A DNA stretch of 8,437 nucleotides from Prolixibacteraceae bacterium (GCA_009782655.1 WRIQ01000038.1:1-8437); one strand, 5' to 3'. Shown: positions 1-7,782, numbered from the stretch's first letter. A program made the numbers and translations. Notes: a model not told the origin generated them from the letters alone.

Positions 1-1029
1 CAAAAAGCGAATCTCATCCCGCAGGAAGAGCTGCACCGCCTGCTCGTTCGCGCCGTTGGCCACCGCAGGTGCTAATCCCCCGGCTTTAATGGCTGCCATA
101 CAGGCCGTTAAGCAATCAAACGTTTTATAATCCGGCTCATAAAAAGTAAGCCGGCCATATTGGGTCAGACGCAGCCGCGGTACATCGGAGGTCAATCGTT
201 TCGGATAACTCAGCGCGTATTGAATGGGCAGTGTCATGTCCGGCACACCCAACTGCGCGATAACCGAACCGTCTGCAAATTCCACCGCCGAGTGGACTAC
301 ACTTTCACGGTGGACGACAATCTCCACCTGATCCGGGTTGAGCCCGAACAGCCAAACCGCTTCGATCAGTTCCAGCCCTTTGTTCATGAGGGTTGCACTG
401 TCAATGGTGATTTTGGCGCCCATTTCCCAGTTGGGATGCACCAGTGCGTCGGGCGGCGTGACATGTTGCAGGAAATCTTTCGTTTTCCCACGGAAAGGAC
501 CGCCCGAACAGGTGAGGATAATTTTCTCGACGGGATTCCCCCATTCGCCTGCAAGGCATTGAAAGATAGCCGAGTGTTCCGAATCGACAGGAAGAATAGC
601 CACCTGTTTCTCCCGCGCTGCCCGGGTTATCAATTCGCCGGCGACCACCAGCGTCTCCTTGTTGGCCAGAGCGATGTTCTTTCCGGCTTCGACAGCTTTC
701 AGCGTAGGCAAAAGTCCCGAATAGCCAACCATCGCCGCCAACACCAAGTCGACGGTTTCCATCTGCGCCACTTGTTCGATTGCTTTTGCGCCGCCATAAA
801 TTTTTACCGGCAAATCGGAAACACGCTCTTTGAGTTGTAAATATTTTTGCTCGTTGGCAATTACGGCAACGTTGGGAACAAACTTTCGTATTTGCGCTTC
901 GAGAAGCTCCACGTTGTTATTGGCCGTCAGCACTTCAACCTCAAATATATCGGGGCGCTGTTCAATCACTTCCAGCGATTGCGTTCCGATGGAGCCTGTC
1001 GATCCGAGAATGGCGATGCGTTTTTTCAT
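1..1029 (-). CDS. dxr: 1-deoxy-D-xylulose 5-phosphate reductoisomerase (3' end beyond the window)
   Basis: Dxr (IspC) is the cytosolic, NADPH- and divalent-metal-dependent enzyme that converts 1-deoxy-D-xylulose 5-phosphate to 2-C-methyl-D-erythritol 4-phosphate, the committed step of the MEP isoprenoid pathway. My reverse-strand translation opens with MKKRIAILGSTGSIGTQ, the family's NADPH-binding loop. LANKETLV follows at residues 121-128, then PVDSEHSAIFQ with metal ligands D149 and E151, then CSGGPFR near 174-180. HPNWEMGAKITIDSATLMNKGLE ends the core with the third metal ligand, E220. The C-terminal part holds GRLTFYEPD and ANGANEQAV (about 324-332). The frame is open for 343 codons to the left edge. 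The family is usually near 385-400 residues, so roughly 40-55 C-terminal residues are missing here only because the window ends. The start codon overlaps the stop of the upstream M23 gene by one base (TGATG), which supports this start and suggests translational coupling. Identification is firm. Confidence 0.97.
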   Translation of the reverse strand, partial: MKKRIAILGSTGSIGTQSLEVIEQRPDIFEVEVLTANNNVELLEAQIRKFVPNVAVIANEQKYLQLKERVSDLPVKIYGGAKAIEQVAQMETVDLVLAAMVGYSGLLPTLKAVEAGKNIALANKETLVVAGELITRAAREKQVAILPVDSEHSAIFQCLAGEWGNPVEKIILTCSGGPFRGKTKDFLQHVTPPDALVHPNWEMGAKITIDSATLMNKGLELIEAVWLFGLNPDQVEIVVHRESVVHSAVEFADGSVIAQLGVPDMTLPIQYALSYPKRLTSDVPRLRLTQYGRLTFYEPDYKTFDCLTACMAAIKAGGLAPAVANGANEQAVQLFLRDEIRFL

Positions 1030-1910
1030 CAGAATACAATATATTGTTCCGGATCAACAGGACTTCCCAAATGCCAAAGTTCGAAATGAAGGTGAGCCCC
1101 CGTGGAGAGTTCGCCTGTATTCCCGATGACGGCAATGGCCTCCCCGCCGTTCACCTTGTCGCCCGCTTTTTTCAGAAGCGATGCATTGTGCTTATATATT
1201 GAAATAAGGCTACTTTCATGCTGAATCATAATTACATATCCAGTGTCGGGTGTCCAGTCGGAAAAAAAAACTGTACCGCTCAAAACCGACGAAATTCGCG
1301 TATTCGGGCTGGCTACCAGATCGATTCCGTAGTGATTTTTGGTGGAATTGAACGAATTGGTAATTATTCCTTTTATCGGCTGGAAAAAATAAACGTTGCT
1401 CAGGGAAACCGAACTCGAAGAAATTGATTCTCCATTAATGGATAAGCTCAAACTCTCTTCAACAATCTTATCGTAGAATATTGAATCGTAATTGAGCGAT
1501 TTCGCGTCTTCTATTTCCTGCCGCGAAATCGGTTCAAAATTCGCCGTGTCATCGGGTAAGATATACTCGGGCGGGTCTTCGCCGCGCATAATGGCTTTCA
1601 GCGTTTGCATGAGGCGGTCGCGCCGTTCTATTTCAACCGTCAGCGAATCGACAACCAAGGCGTTGTGTATTATCATCTCGCGATATTCGGCGCGCGGATA
1701 ACCGGGGATAAATTCTTTCAAATTAGTGCCTGCAATGAGAAATATTACCAAAACAATGATTACAATAAATATCAGGCTTACCAATGTAAACACTTTCAGC
1801 CGCGTCAACTTCATTGTCCAAACCGACTGTAATGAGGTGTCGTTGTAAACGATGAGCCTGTATCTGTTTTTCAGTTTATCGAGCCACTTCTGCTTCTTGT
1901 TTTTTTCCAT
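1029..1910 (-). CDS. Membrane-anchored M23 (LytM-type) metallopeptidase
   Basis: The 293-residue protein has a short basic cytoplasmic tail, one hydrophobic segment at about residues 38-61, a periplasmic linker (about 62-170, with acidic and helical stretches), and a C-terminal M23 peptidase domain (about 175-293). The zinc ligands of LytM-like enzymes are all present: H193 and D197 in NHYGID, and H275 in the HLH motif (H273-L-H275). The second catalytic His, H241 in YKHN, is also there. It should therefore be an active peptidoglycan endopeptidase facing the periplasm, not a degenerate EnvC/NlpD-type activator. It lies 126 bases downstream of the cardiolipin synthase gene and overlaps dxr by one base, so it heads or shares a transcript with dxr. 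A coupling to isoprenoid (undecaprenyl carrier) supply is only inferred from this. No Shine-Dalgarno sequence is visible, as is usual in Bacteroidota. The substrate bond cannot be told from sequence. Confidence 0.93.
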   Translation of the reverse strand: MEKNKKQKWLDKLKNRYRLIVYNDTSLQSVWTMKLTRLKVFTLVSLIFIVIIVLVIFLIAGTNLKEFIPGYPRAEYREMIIHNALVVDSLTVEIERRDRLMQTLKAIMRGEDPPEYILPDDTANFEPISRQEIEDAKSLNYDSIFYDKIVEESLSLSINGESISSSSVSLSNVYFFQPIKGIITNSFNSTKNHYGIDLVASPNTRISSVLSGTVFFSDWTPDTGYVIMIQHESSLISIYKHNASLLKKAGDKVNGGEAIAVIGNTGELSTGAHLHFELWHLGSPVDPEQYIVF

Positions 1911-1938
1911 CTGTTTCTATCTCTGAAATTGAAAAACT

Positions 1939-1947
1939 GCAAAATTA
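1939..1947 (-). promoter_or_regulatory. Candidate -7 box upstream of the M23-dxr pair
   Basis: Read on the minus strand, TAATTTTGC matches the Bacteroidota sigma-A -7 consensus TAnnTTTGY exactly and lies 28 bases before the M23 start codon. It would give a leader of roughly 20-25 bases. I see no good TTTG element at the expected 19-21 base spacing upstream, so the call rests on one box. If real, it gives M23-dxr a promoter independent of the cardiolipin synthase gene. A 10-base palindrome, GTTTTAAAAC (1952-1961), sits just upstream. Confidence 0.35.
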
Positions 1948-2036
1948 GCAAGTTTTAAAACATGGGGTGTGTTTTAATGATTTTTAATTGCGGGAAAAAC
2001 CGGTAAGTGCGAAAGAAAGCGTTTTGTTTGCGGTTT

Positions 2037-3503
2037 TCAGAAAAGTGGGCTGACAAGGTATGCCAGCGATTCGCGGGTTTTGTTGATCCAGTGGCGTTGC
2101 TTCCATTCGCTCAGAATTACCTCACGGCTGTTCCGCATATCCACGTTGAAATAGGATTTCAGTTGGCGCGTAAACTGCTGGTCGTAGATGAAAGCATTGA
2201 CCTCGAAATTTGTTTCGAGGCTTCTAAAATCGAGGTTTGCGGAGCCTACGGTCGAAAAAATGTCGTCGACGATAATCAATTTACTGTGAATAAATCCGCT
2301 TTGGTAGAAGAAAATCCTGACGCCGGCCTCTAACAACTCCCCGACATACGAAAAAGAACACCATTTGGGGATTTTCGAATCGGAATTTTCGGGTATGATA
2401 ATCCGTACATCTACGCCCGATATGGCTGCCGTTTTGAGTGCCGTAAGTATTTGTTGCGTAGGCATCAGATAGGGAGTCGTTATAAAAATTTCGTGTTTGG
2501 CGATGGCGATGGCGGCAAAAAACGCTTGGGCGATACTGTCCCAGTCGGAATCGGGGCCGCTGGCGCTGATTTGCATGGGAACACCGGAGTTGCTGCTTTG
2601 CACGTTGAAATAACCCACACCCGTGAGGTTTTCTTTAGTCAGAAAATACCAGTCGGCGGCAAAAACTGCTTGCAAAGAAGCCACAGCGTCGCCCTCAATC
2701 CGTATATGCGTATCGCGCCAGTTGCCCTGCTTTTTCAAGCCGTAAATATATCTGTCGGCAATGTTGACGCCTCCCATAAATCCTGTTTTACCATCGACAA
2801 TAACGATTTTACGGTGATTTCGGTAGTTTACACGCGCCGTGAGCCGAGGAAAACGGACTTCCATAAAAGGCATGATTTCCACGCCTGCTTCCTTCAAATC
2901 CTTGATATATTTTTTGTCGAGCGCCCAACTGCCCACATCATCGAAAATAACTCGCACTTTAACGCCTTCTTTCCGCTTGCGGATGAGAATTTCTTTCAAC
3001 CGGCAACCTGTTTTGTCGTGGCAGATTACGTAATATTCAAGATGTATGTGGTGCTTTGCTCCCTCCATCGCTTTGAAAATGGCATTCATGGTTTTTTCAC
3101 CGTTGTTCAGAATTTTCACTTTGTTACCGGTGCTCATCAGTGCATTCGAATTGTTCAGCAGCAACGTAATAATGCGCCTGAAATTTTCGATGGGCTCAGG
3201 AAGGTGAAAGTCATAGTCGTTCAGCGCTTTCAGTTGGCGGCTCTGAATTTTTTTATAGCGTCCGGTGCCTTTCAATCCCCGTCGCGAAAACATTTTCTGC
3301 TTGCGAAACTCCTGCCCGAAAAAGAGATAAAAAAACAACCCGACAATGGGAATCAATACCAAAACAAGAAGCCACGCCGCCGTCTTGAAGGGCGACCTTT
3401 TTTCCAAAATAATAATTACGGCTGTTGATATACTGGTTATAAAAAACAGGACAGATAATATTTCCCAAACACTAATATTTTGAAAATTAACATTATACCA
3501 CAT
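2037..3503 (-). CDS. cls: Cardiolipin synthase (phospholipase D family)
   Basis: This 488-residue protein has the standard bacterial cardiolipin synthase layout. Two N-terminal membrane segments (about residues 12-33 and 41-62) are followed by a basic stretch and two phospholipase D domains. Each has an intact HKD motif followed by its usual downstream Gly/Ser-Asn residues: HRKIVIVD with H230, K232, D237 and GGVNIADRY, then HSKLIIVD with H406, K408, D413 and GSANLDFRS. Enzymes of this type condense two phosphatidylglycerol molecules (or PG with another phospholipid) into cardiolipin at the inner membrane through a phosphohistidine intermediate. The length matches the family's usual 470-510 residues. 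The start was chosen because it includes the whole first membrane segment; a later Met at about 3468 in another frame is irrelevant. The next gene downstream is the M23 peptidase on the same strand, 126 bases away. Substrate preference among related PLD synthases cannot be decided from sequence. Confidence 0.94.
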   Translation of the reverse strand: MWYNVNFQNISVWEILSVLFFITSISTAVIIILEKRSPFKTAAWLLVLVLIPIVGLFFYLFFGQEFRKQKMFSRRGLKGTGRYKKIQSRQLKALNDYDFHLPEPIENFRRIITLLLNNSNALMSTGNKVKILNNGEKTMNAIFKAMEGAKHHIHLEYYVICHDKTGCRLKEILIRKRKEGVKVRVIFDDVGSWALDKKYIKDLKEAGVEIMPFMEVRFPRLTARVNYRNHRKIVIVDGKTGFMGGVNIADRYIYGLKKQGNWRDTHIRIEGDAVASLQAVFAADWYFLTKENLTGVGYFNVQSSNSGVPMQISASGPDSDWDSIAQAFFAAIAIAKHEIFITTPYLMPTQQILTALKTAAISGVDVRIIIPENSDSKIPKWCSFSYVGELLEAGVRIFFYQSGFIHSKLIIVDDIFSTVGSANLDFRSLETNFEVNAFIYDQQFTRQLKSYFNVDMRNSREVILSEWKQRHWINKTRESLAYLVSPLF

Positions 3504-3540
3504 AGATACTGTTCTTTCTGCGAAGTAAATTTATAAATGA

Positions 3541-3783
3541 ATTTTCAAATGGAAAATTATCTTAAAGAATTGTACACTTATTTTTTTAACAACAATATAC
3601 ACCGGCTTGTTTAAATGTGCAAAATACCTGACTAACGTACGAAATATCGGAATTTACATAGATTATTTGCCGGATGAAAACTATGGTAAAGAACTGAACT
3701 GCAAGCTGCATAACTATCTTCAGTATGTTGAACAGGAGTTGAAAATTCCAATTATTCGTCGCAGCGGGAGACCTTCCCTTTGA
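3541..3783 (+). pseudogene. Possible decayed or frameshifted small gene, unrecognised
   Basis: This is the only coding-like material in the 394-base gap 3504-3897. One plus-strand frame is open from 3541 (just after a TGA at 3538-3540) to a TGA at 3781-3783. Its second half reads like a soluble, charged protein, for example IGIYIDYLPDENYGKEL and YLQYVEQELKIPIIRR. It has no ATG. In another frame, an ATG at 3549 gives MENYLKELYTYFFNNNIHRLV before a TAA at 3612-3614. A +1 shift near 3609-3612 would join the two parts into a protein of about 78 residues. A 66-residue minus-strand frame (3586-3786) overlaps it but looks hydrophobic and is less convincing. No Shine-Dalgarno sequence and no relative come to mind. 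The rest of the gap (3504-3540 and 3784-3897) shows no gene and no convincing terminator. It may be a remnant, or simply chance. Confidence 0.27.
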
Positions 3784-3897
3784 CAAAACCGGTAAATATT
3801 AAGGGCGCAGGTGAAAATCGAAAAATCGGTTTGAAAAGTACTTTGCAAGTATGCACTTTGGCAGTGGAAGGGCGTTTATGGACAAACCGCAAATCTG

Positions 3898-6800
3898 TCA
3901 ACGGCCAATTATCATTTTGCCGGTTTTCGAGGCAAGTTTTCCGGAGTCGGAGCGAATGACGGCGCGATAAACATAAATGCCGCTGCGAACAACCAAACGC
4001 CGGTTGTTAAGATTCCAGTGGACAGGCGTTGTCCGCCCGCTGGAAGAACTCACAGTCTCCTGCACCGAATCCACTTTTTGCCCGTTCATGTCAAATATCT
4101 CAATCAAAACCGATAAGGAACTGCCGCCCTGATTATGGTTTATGACGAAATAAGTATGGTCGTACACCGGATTGGGATAGTTGCTCACCGATTCGATAAA
4201 AAAATCGCCTGTAACCACAAATTTTATCTCCGCCTCGGTTGAGTTGTTGGCCACATCCCACACTTTCAACGTCACGGTATGTTCGCCTTCCGTAAGGTTA
4301 CTGAACGGAAAACGAAGTTCGCCGCGCGTGTAATCGTCCTTCGAGGAAGTATAATAATCATTCAAAACAAAAATGTTTGAATGATCGTTGTCCAGAATGG
4401 CGGTGATGTCGTGCCCTATTCCGGTTCCCACCGTGTTGATTCCGCTTTCATCGAAAATGTGCGCCAACAACAGAGGGTTAGCATTGGTTTTCCCTCCCGT
4501 CTTGAACGAAGTATCGTCGATATACAAATCCACCCTGGGGCCGGTATTGTCCACAATCGGATTTTCTGACGAACCGCCGATCTTGAAATTCTGGAGTACA
4601 CCATTTGCATCGGTTAAGCCGTTTTCGGCATAATAAATTATTTTGCCTTCGGCCACTGTGTACGGAACATCTTTGGGAACAACAAAACTGAAAGTGAATT
4701 CCCCATTTATCACCGAGGCGCTGCCTTTGTGGATAATGTTGTTCTGCGTTACATACTCAACTTGGGACTGCCCTCCGTTCCCTAATGTTTTCAATGTTTC
4801 CTGCCTGTTGTACACCACGGGCGTAATTGTCCCGTTAAAATCGCTGACTCTGCCACCTGCATCGTTTACAATTTCGCCGGTGATGGTAACTTTTGTGAGC
4901 GCCGCAAAGGAGTCTTCCGTTACAGATGCTGCGATTCCGTTGATGGTTTTGGTTACCACCTGATGGCGCGGATACGCCAAGCGCAAGGCGGGGTCGCCCA
5001 AGAGCATGAAATTGCGTTTGTTGACGGTTGTCGATGTGTTTATTTTTGCCAGACGCATCACATCGCCCATGCGCAGGTTCCCGCCGTTTTCGTCTTTGCT
5101 GAATACATAGTTGTAAAAATTCCTGCTCAACATCTGATTCAATGCCGCATACACCACCCTCGTGGTGGAGAAAAGCGCGATGCCTCCGCCATAAGGACTT
5201 AGCAAAATCTGTTCGCCGGCCGAAGTTTCCAAATCGTCAAACCGACTGAACTCACACGTGGCGGTCACAAAAATCGGCAATTTGTCAAAATTAGTCCATC
5301 CATTAATGGTAGAAATATCAACCACTTTTTCGTCGGCTAAAAGTTTGTTGCTGGCATGCCCCACATAATTGAAAATGAGCGTTCCCTCTTTTATTCTATT
5401 GTTGATGGCGTTGGTTACATCAGGATATTTCTTTCCCGAAGAGGTATTTTCAGCTTTATAAGCGTCGAAATAGATTTTTGTTGGGTGATATTCGCTGTGC
5501 GAAGCATTCACAATAGAAGCCAGTTCTTCCGAATCGATGACATGGCGTCCGCCGTCGCCGTCATCGGCAAGAAAACAAATGGAATTTCGCCATTCACCCA
5601 AGCTTTTGGAACTATGGTAATTCCATATTTTACGGGCTACAATATTGGCTTCGTAAACCGAGGAAACCGGCAAGCGCCCGATTCCCAGATCGATCGTGCC
5701 GCTATAGACGCTTTCTCCCGGGTCGAGAATCACAAAATAATCGTCGGAGCCGAAAGAAGAGTCGGCGGGTATCAGCGATTGCACGGATTGAAAAGTAGGC
5801 ACTAAATTCCGATTCGAGCCTATGATGTTGCGGTTGTCGAAGCATCCGTCGCCAACTAACATAACATATTTCAGCCTGTCGCCTTTGTCGTAAAGCATTT
5901 TGCAAAGGCTGCGAATAGCCGTCGCGTCGGGCAATCCCGATCCAAATTCATTGTAAACCTGTGCTATTGAAACCACTGCAACTGTCATATTGTCGTTTTG
6001 GCGGTGAAAATCGGCGATACTATTCGAAGCGTCTAAGAAATCGGGATGGCTGATTATCAGGAATTCGGGAACTTCCATCGCATGAAGATTCTGGTTTTCG
6101 ATATCGCCGAGCCGTTCGGGTTCCGGAAAATTTGCTGAAGGATTGAAAACCATGTACTCGCGGAGCGATTCGGCGGGACGCACAAAAGTAAGTTTGTTGT
6201 TTTGCACGGTGGCGGGAATTTCGAAAACGGAAGTCGGTTCAGTAACATCAAAAACGCGCGCAGAAGAAGTGGCGCCACTTATTTCAAAACTGCCTGCATG
6301 GTTTTCTCCTACACTCCCAACGTCCCTGAAATACAAAATATCTCCTGCCAATGTTAATTGACGCCGCCAGTTGAGCGTAATATAATCGAGCCAAGCAATG
6401 GATGTCGCATTGGAAGCCGAATAAGTCAGGCTAAACGCAATCCCTCCGCCGTCGGGCTGCGCCGTGAAGGTTCCGTTTCTTTCGGAGGCGTAGCTCACGG
6501 TAGCATCGTCGAGGTATACTCTGCTGAAGGCCAAACTTCCCGCATTGGTATTGTTGATTTTAACATCCAGCATGGAAGTTGACGACGAACGTCCTGCAGC
6601 ATTTATAGTTGCCGAAACCGTAGCGCCCGGAACAATGCCGGGGCATTGCATATTGATCTGTTTATTCTCGCCTGTGTTGAATTTCTCGCCGAACCATTGC
6701 TGCCCCGAGTGGATCAGATTCTGAAGTTCGCGCTCGTGCAGGGCATAATCGTCGAAAGCGGCGATTGTGTGCGTGGGCGTTGCCGATATGGGGGAAACTT

Positions 6801-7641
6801 TTTCGACCAGAGCGCCATTGCCTGCATCTTGGGTGAGATAGTAAAAAGCCTCCGACGCATACACATTTTGTTTTTGCTCAAATCTTTCCGATGCTACATT
6901 CCATGTCCATCGGATGTTTCCGGTGGCGTAGAAAAGAATGCAGTTTTCGCCATGCCATATATTATTTCGCGGCAAATCGTCGATCGGTTCCACATCAAGC
7001 GATTCGTTGAGCATCAGGCCGCCGGCGCCGTAAATATTTACATTTGCCGGCGTGGTAAACCCCCATTCCCTCAGTTTGTCGTATGTTATTTTGTAAATTC
7101 CCCGTTCTGTGGTTTTTATTTTCACCCACCTGCCCGACGACAATACCGACGATGTTTTCCACGATCCGACCGTGGCTGCCGATTTTTTAAGCTGCGGGCA
7201 GTCTGTTTTCTTCAGTTTGAAACTTTCGAGAACCAAGACTTGTCCATCGCGACAGATAAGCGGCACAAGCTGCAATTCGGCAAAAACCGTTTTCCCCGAT
7301 TTCTTCCGTATAGACACGGGTTCCAGCGTCGGCTTCAGAATCGCTTTTTCTTCAGGAAAAATTTCGCCTGTATAGATACTGAACACGGGATTCTCAATTT
7401 CGAACACCTGATTTTCACTTTCGCCAATCTCTGTCTGATACGTGAAAACCGGAATAAACGGCTTCCCTCCGGTATAAACCGCTCCCGTGAAATGGAGGCA
7501 TTTTATCTCTTCTCCACCCAACGAAATTGAGAAGCGCGGATTCCATTGCAGCCTGAAAATATCGCTCGACGGTTTGTCACCGGCAAATCCAGTGAGAAGA
7601 ATAAAAACAAGAGATGTAAATGCTATATATAAACGATGCAT
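3898..7641 (-). CDS. porU: Type IX secretion system sortase PorU (C25 peptidase)
   Basis: PorU is the outer-surface sortase of the T9SS: it removes the C-terminal signal of cargo proteins and joins them to anionic lipopolysaccharide. This 1247-residue protein starts with a signal peptide (about residues 1-20). A PorU-type N-terminal region follows (GRWVKIKTTERGIYKI at 170-185, NIYGAGG at 202-208), then a beta-rich segment, then a gingipain-like C25 domain (about 524-890). Its catalytic dyad appears as H762 in YVGHAS and C796 in TATCEFSRFDD, a spacing typical of C25 enzymes. An Ig-like region (about 1030-1145) precedes a C-terminal sorting-type domain (about 1150-1247) with YPNPVYDHTYF and a final KMIIGR. 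Known PorU keeps such a domain uncleaved. The length is near the family's 1100-1300. It is divergent from a gldJ-like gene, as in other Bacteroidota. No Shine-Dalgarno sequence is visible. The residue after the catalytic His is Ala instead of the common Gly. Confidence 0.95.
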   Translation of the reverse strand: MHRLYIAFTSLVFILLTGFAGDKPSSDIFRLQWNPRFSISLGGEEIKCLHFTGAVYTGGKPFIPVFTYQTEIGESENQVFEIENPVFSIYTGEIFPEEKAILKPTLEPVSIRKKSGKTVFAELQLVPLICRDGQVLVLESFKLKKTDCPQLKKSAATVGSWKTSSVLSSGRWVKIKTTERGIYKITYDKLREWGFTTPANVNIYGAGGLMLNESLDVEPIDDLPRNNIWHGENCILFYATGNIRWTWNVASERFEQKQNVYASEAFYYLTQDAGNGALVEKVSPISATPTHTIAAFDDYALHERELQNLIHSGQQWFGEKFNTGENKQINMQCPGIVPGATVSATINAAGRSSSTSMLDVKINNTNAGSLAFSRVYLDDATVSYASERNGTFTAQPDGGGIAFSLTYSASNATSIAWLDYITLNWRRQLTLAGDILYFRDVGSVGENHAGSFEISGATSSARVFDVTEPTSVFEIPATVQNNKLTFVRPAESLREYMVFNPSANFPEPERLGDIENQNLHAMEVPEFLIISHPDFLDASNSIADFHRQNDNMTVAVVSIAQVYNEFGSGLPDATAIRSLCKMLYDKGDRLKYVMLVGDGCFDNRNIIGSNRNLVPTFQSVQSLIPADSSFGSDDYFVILDPGESVYSGTIDLGIGRLPVSSVYEANIVARKIWNYHSSKSLGEWRNSICFLADDGDGGRHVIDSEELASIVNASHSEYHPTKIYFDAYKAENTSSGKKYPDVTNAINNRIKEGTLIFNYVGHASNKLLADEKVVDISTINGWTNFDKLPIFVTATCEFSRFDDLETSAGEQILLSPYGGGIALFSTTRVVYAALNQMLSRNFYNYVFSKDENGGNLRMGDVMRLAKINTSTTVNKRNFMLLGDPALRLAYPRHQVVTKTINGIAASVTEDSFAALTKVTITGEIVNDAGGRVSDFNGTITPVVYNRQETLKTLGNGGQSQVEYVTQNNIIHKGSASVINGEFTFSFVVPKDVPYTVAEGKIIYYAENGLTDANGVLQNFKIGGSSENPIVDNTGPRVDLYIDDTSFKTGGKTNANPLLLAHIFDESGINTVGTGIGHDITAILDNDHSNIFVLNDYYTSSKDDYTRGELRFPFSNLTEGEHTVTLKVWDVANNSTEAEIKFVVTGDFFIESVSNYPNPVYDHTYFVINHNQGGSSLSVLIEIFDMNGQKVDSVQETVSSSSGRTTPVHWNLNNRRLVVRSGIYVYRAVIRSDSGKLASKTGKMIIGR

Positions 7642-7685
7642 GTGTTCTATAATTATAAATGATTAACGTTTATGCATAATAAATA

Positions 7686-7735
7686 TTGCAAAACAATAAT
7701 TTTGGCACACTCAAAAGAAAATTGTTCTTTTGCAA
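7686..7735. repeat. Imperfect inverted repeat in the porU/gldJ divergent promoter region
   Basis: The left arm TTGCAAAACAATAATTTT (7686-7703) is the reverse complement of the right arm AAAATTGTTCTTTTGCAA (7718-7735) at 16 of 18 positions, across a 14-base spacer. The mismatches are at the ninth and twelfth positions. The pairing stops at the outer ends of the arms. The right arm overlaps the best -7-like boxes on both strands. The repeat could be an operator for a dimeric regulator acting on both genes, or a hairpin. An AT-rich spacer makes short chance palindromes easy, but 16 of 18 is more than expected. Confidence 0.7.
7701..7733 (+). promoter_or_regulatory. Candidate gldJ promoter, upstream option
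   Basis: TTTG at 7701-7704 is followed after 20 bases by TTCTTTTGC at 7725-7733. This resembles the Bacteroidota pattern of a -33 TTTG and a -7 TAnnTTTG with 19-21 bases between, but the second base of the -7 box is T instead of A. It would give a leader of about 110 bases containing the second inverted repeat. It overlaps the inverted repeat at 7686-7735. Confidence 0.28.
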
Positions 7736-7740
7736 ATTTA
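7732..7740 (-). promoter_or_regulatory. Candidate -7 box for porU
   Basis: On the minus strand this reads TAAATTTGC, an exact match to TAnnTTTGY, 90 bases before the porU start. The predicted leader would be roughly 80-85 bases and would run through the inverted repeat at 7686-7735. I see no TTTG at the expected upstream distance. A weaker alternative is TTGTTTTGC on the minus strand at 7689-7697, which lies closer to porU. Confidence 0.35.
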
Positions 7741-7782
7741 TCAGGTTTTGATGAATTCAGGAATAAATAATCAAAATTCTGA
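7741..7782. repeat. Second imperfect inverted repeat upstream of gldJ
   Basis: TCAGGTTTTGAT (7741-7752) pairs with ATCAAAATTCTGA (7770-7782). Eleven positions match, in blocks of four (TCAG/CTGA) and seven (TTTTGAT/ATCAAAA), with G opposite TT between the blocks. The loop is 17 bases. It directly follows the first inverted repeat. If gldJ is transcribed from the upstream promoter candidate, this would fold in the 5' leader. No T-run follows, so it does not look like an intrinsic terminator. Confidence 0.5.

Noticed and set aside
160..840. A 226-residue plus-strand open frame
   Set aside because: It is antisense to dxr, whose conserved motifs run through the whole interval on the minus strand.
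1994..2038. Possible terminator after cls (GAAAACCG at 2031-2038 pairing with CGGTTTT at 1996-2002, minus strand)
   Set aside because: Only seven pairs close a 28-base loop, the 5' arm overlaps the stop codon, and no separate T-run follows the stem.
2451..3428. A 325-residue plus-strand open frame opposite cls
   Set aside because: It is the antisense shadow of the HKD-bearing cls gene, and its translation shows no recognisable motif.
3586..3786. A 66-residue minus-strand frame between porU and cls
   Set aside because: It is hydrophobic with no clear motif, and the opposite strand reads more like protein. There is no promoter or start context to support it.
3840..3897. Possible hairpin after the porU stop (GCGGTTT pairing with AAACGC, minus strand)
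   Set aside because: The stem is six pairs with a bulge and is not followed by a T-run, so it is not a convincing terminator.
6646..7530. A 294-residue plus-strand open frame opposite porU
   Set aside because: It lies wholly inside porU on the other strand. Its translation is rich in Phe, Cys, Arg and His with no domain pattern, as expected from the complement of a real gene.
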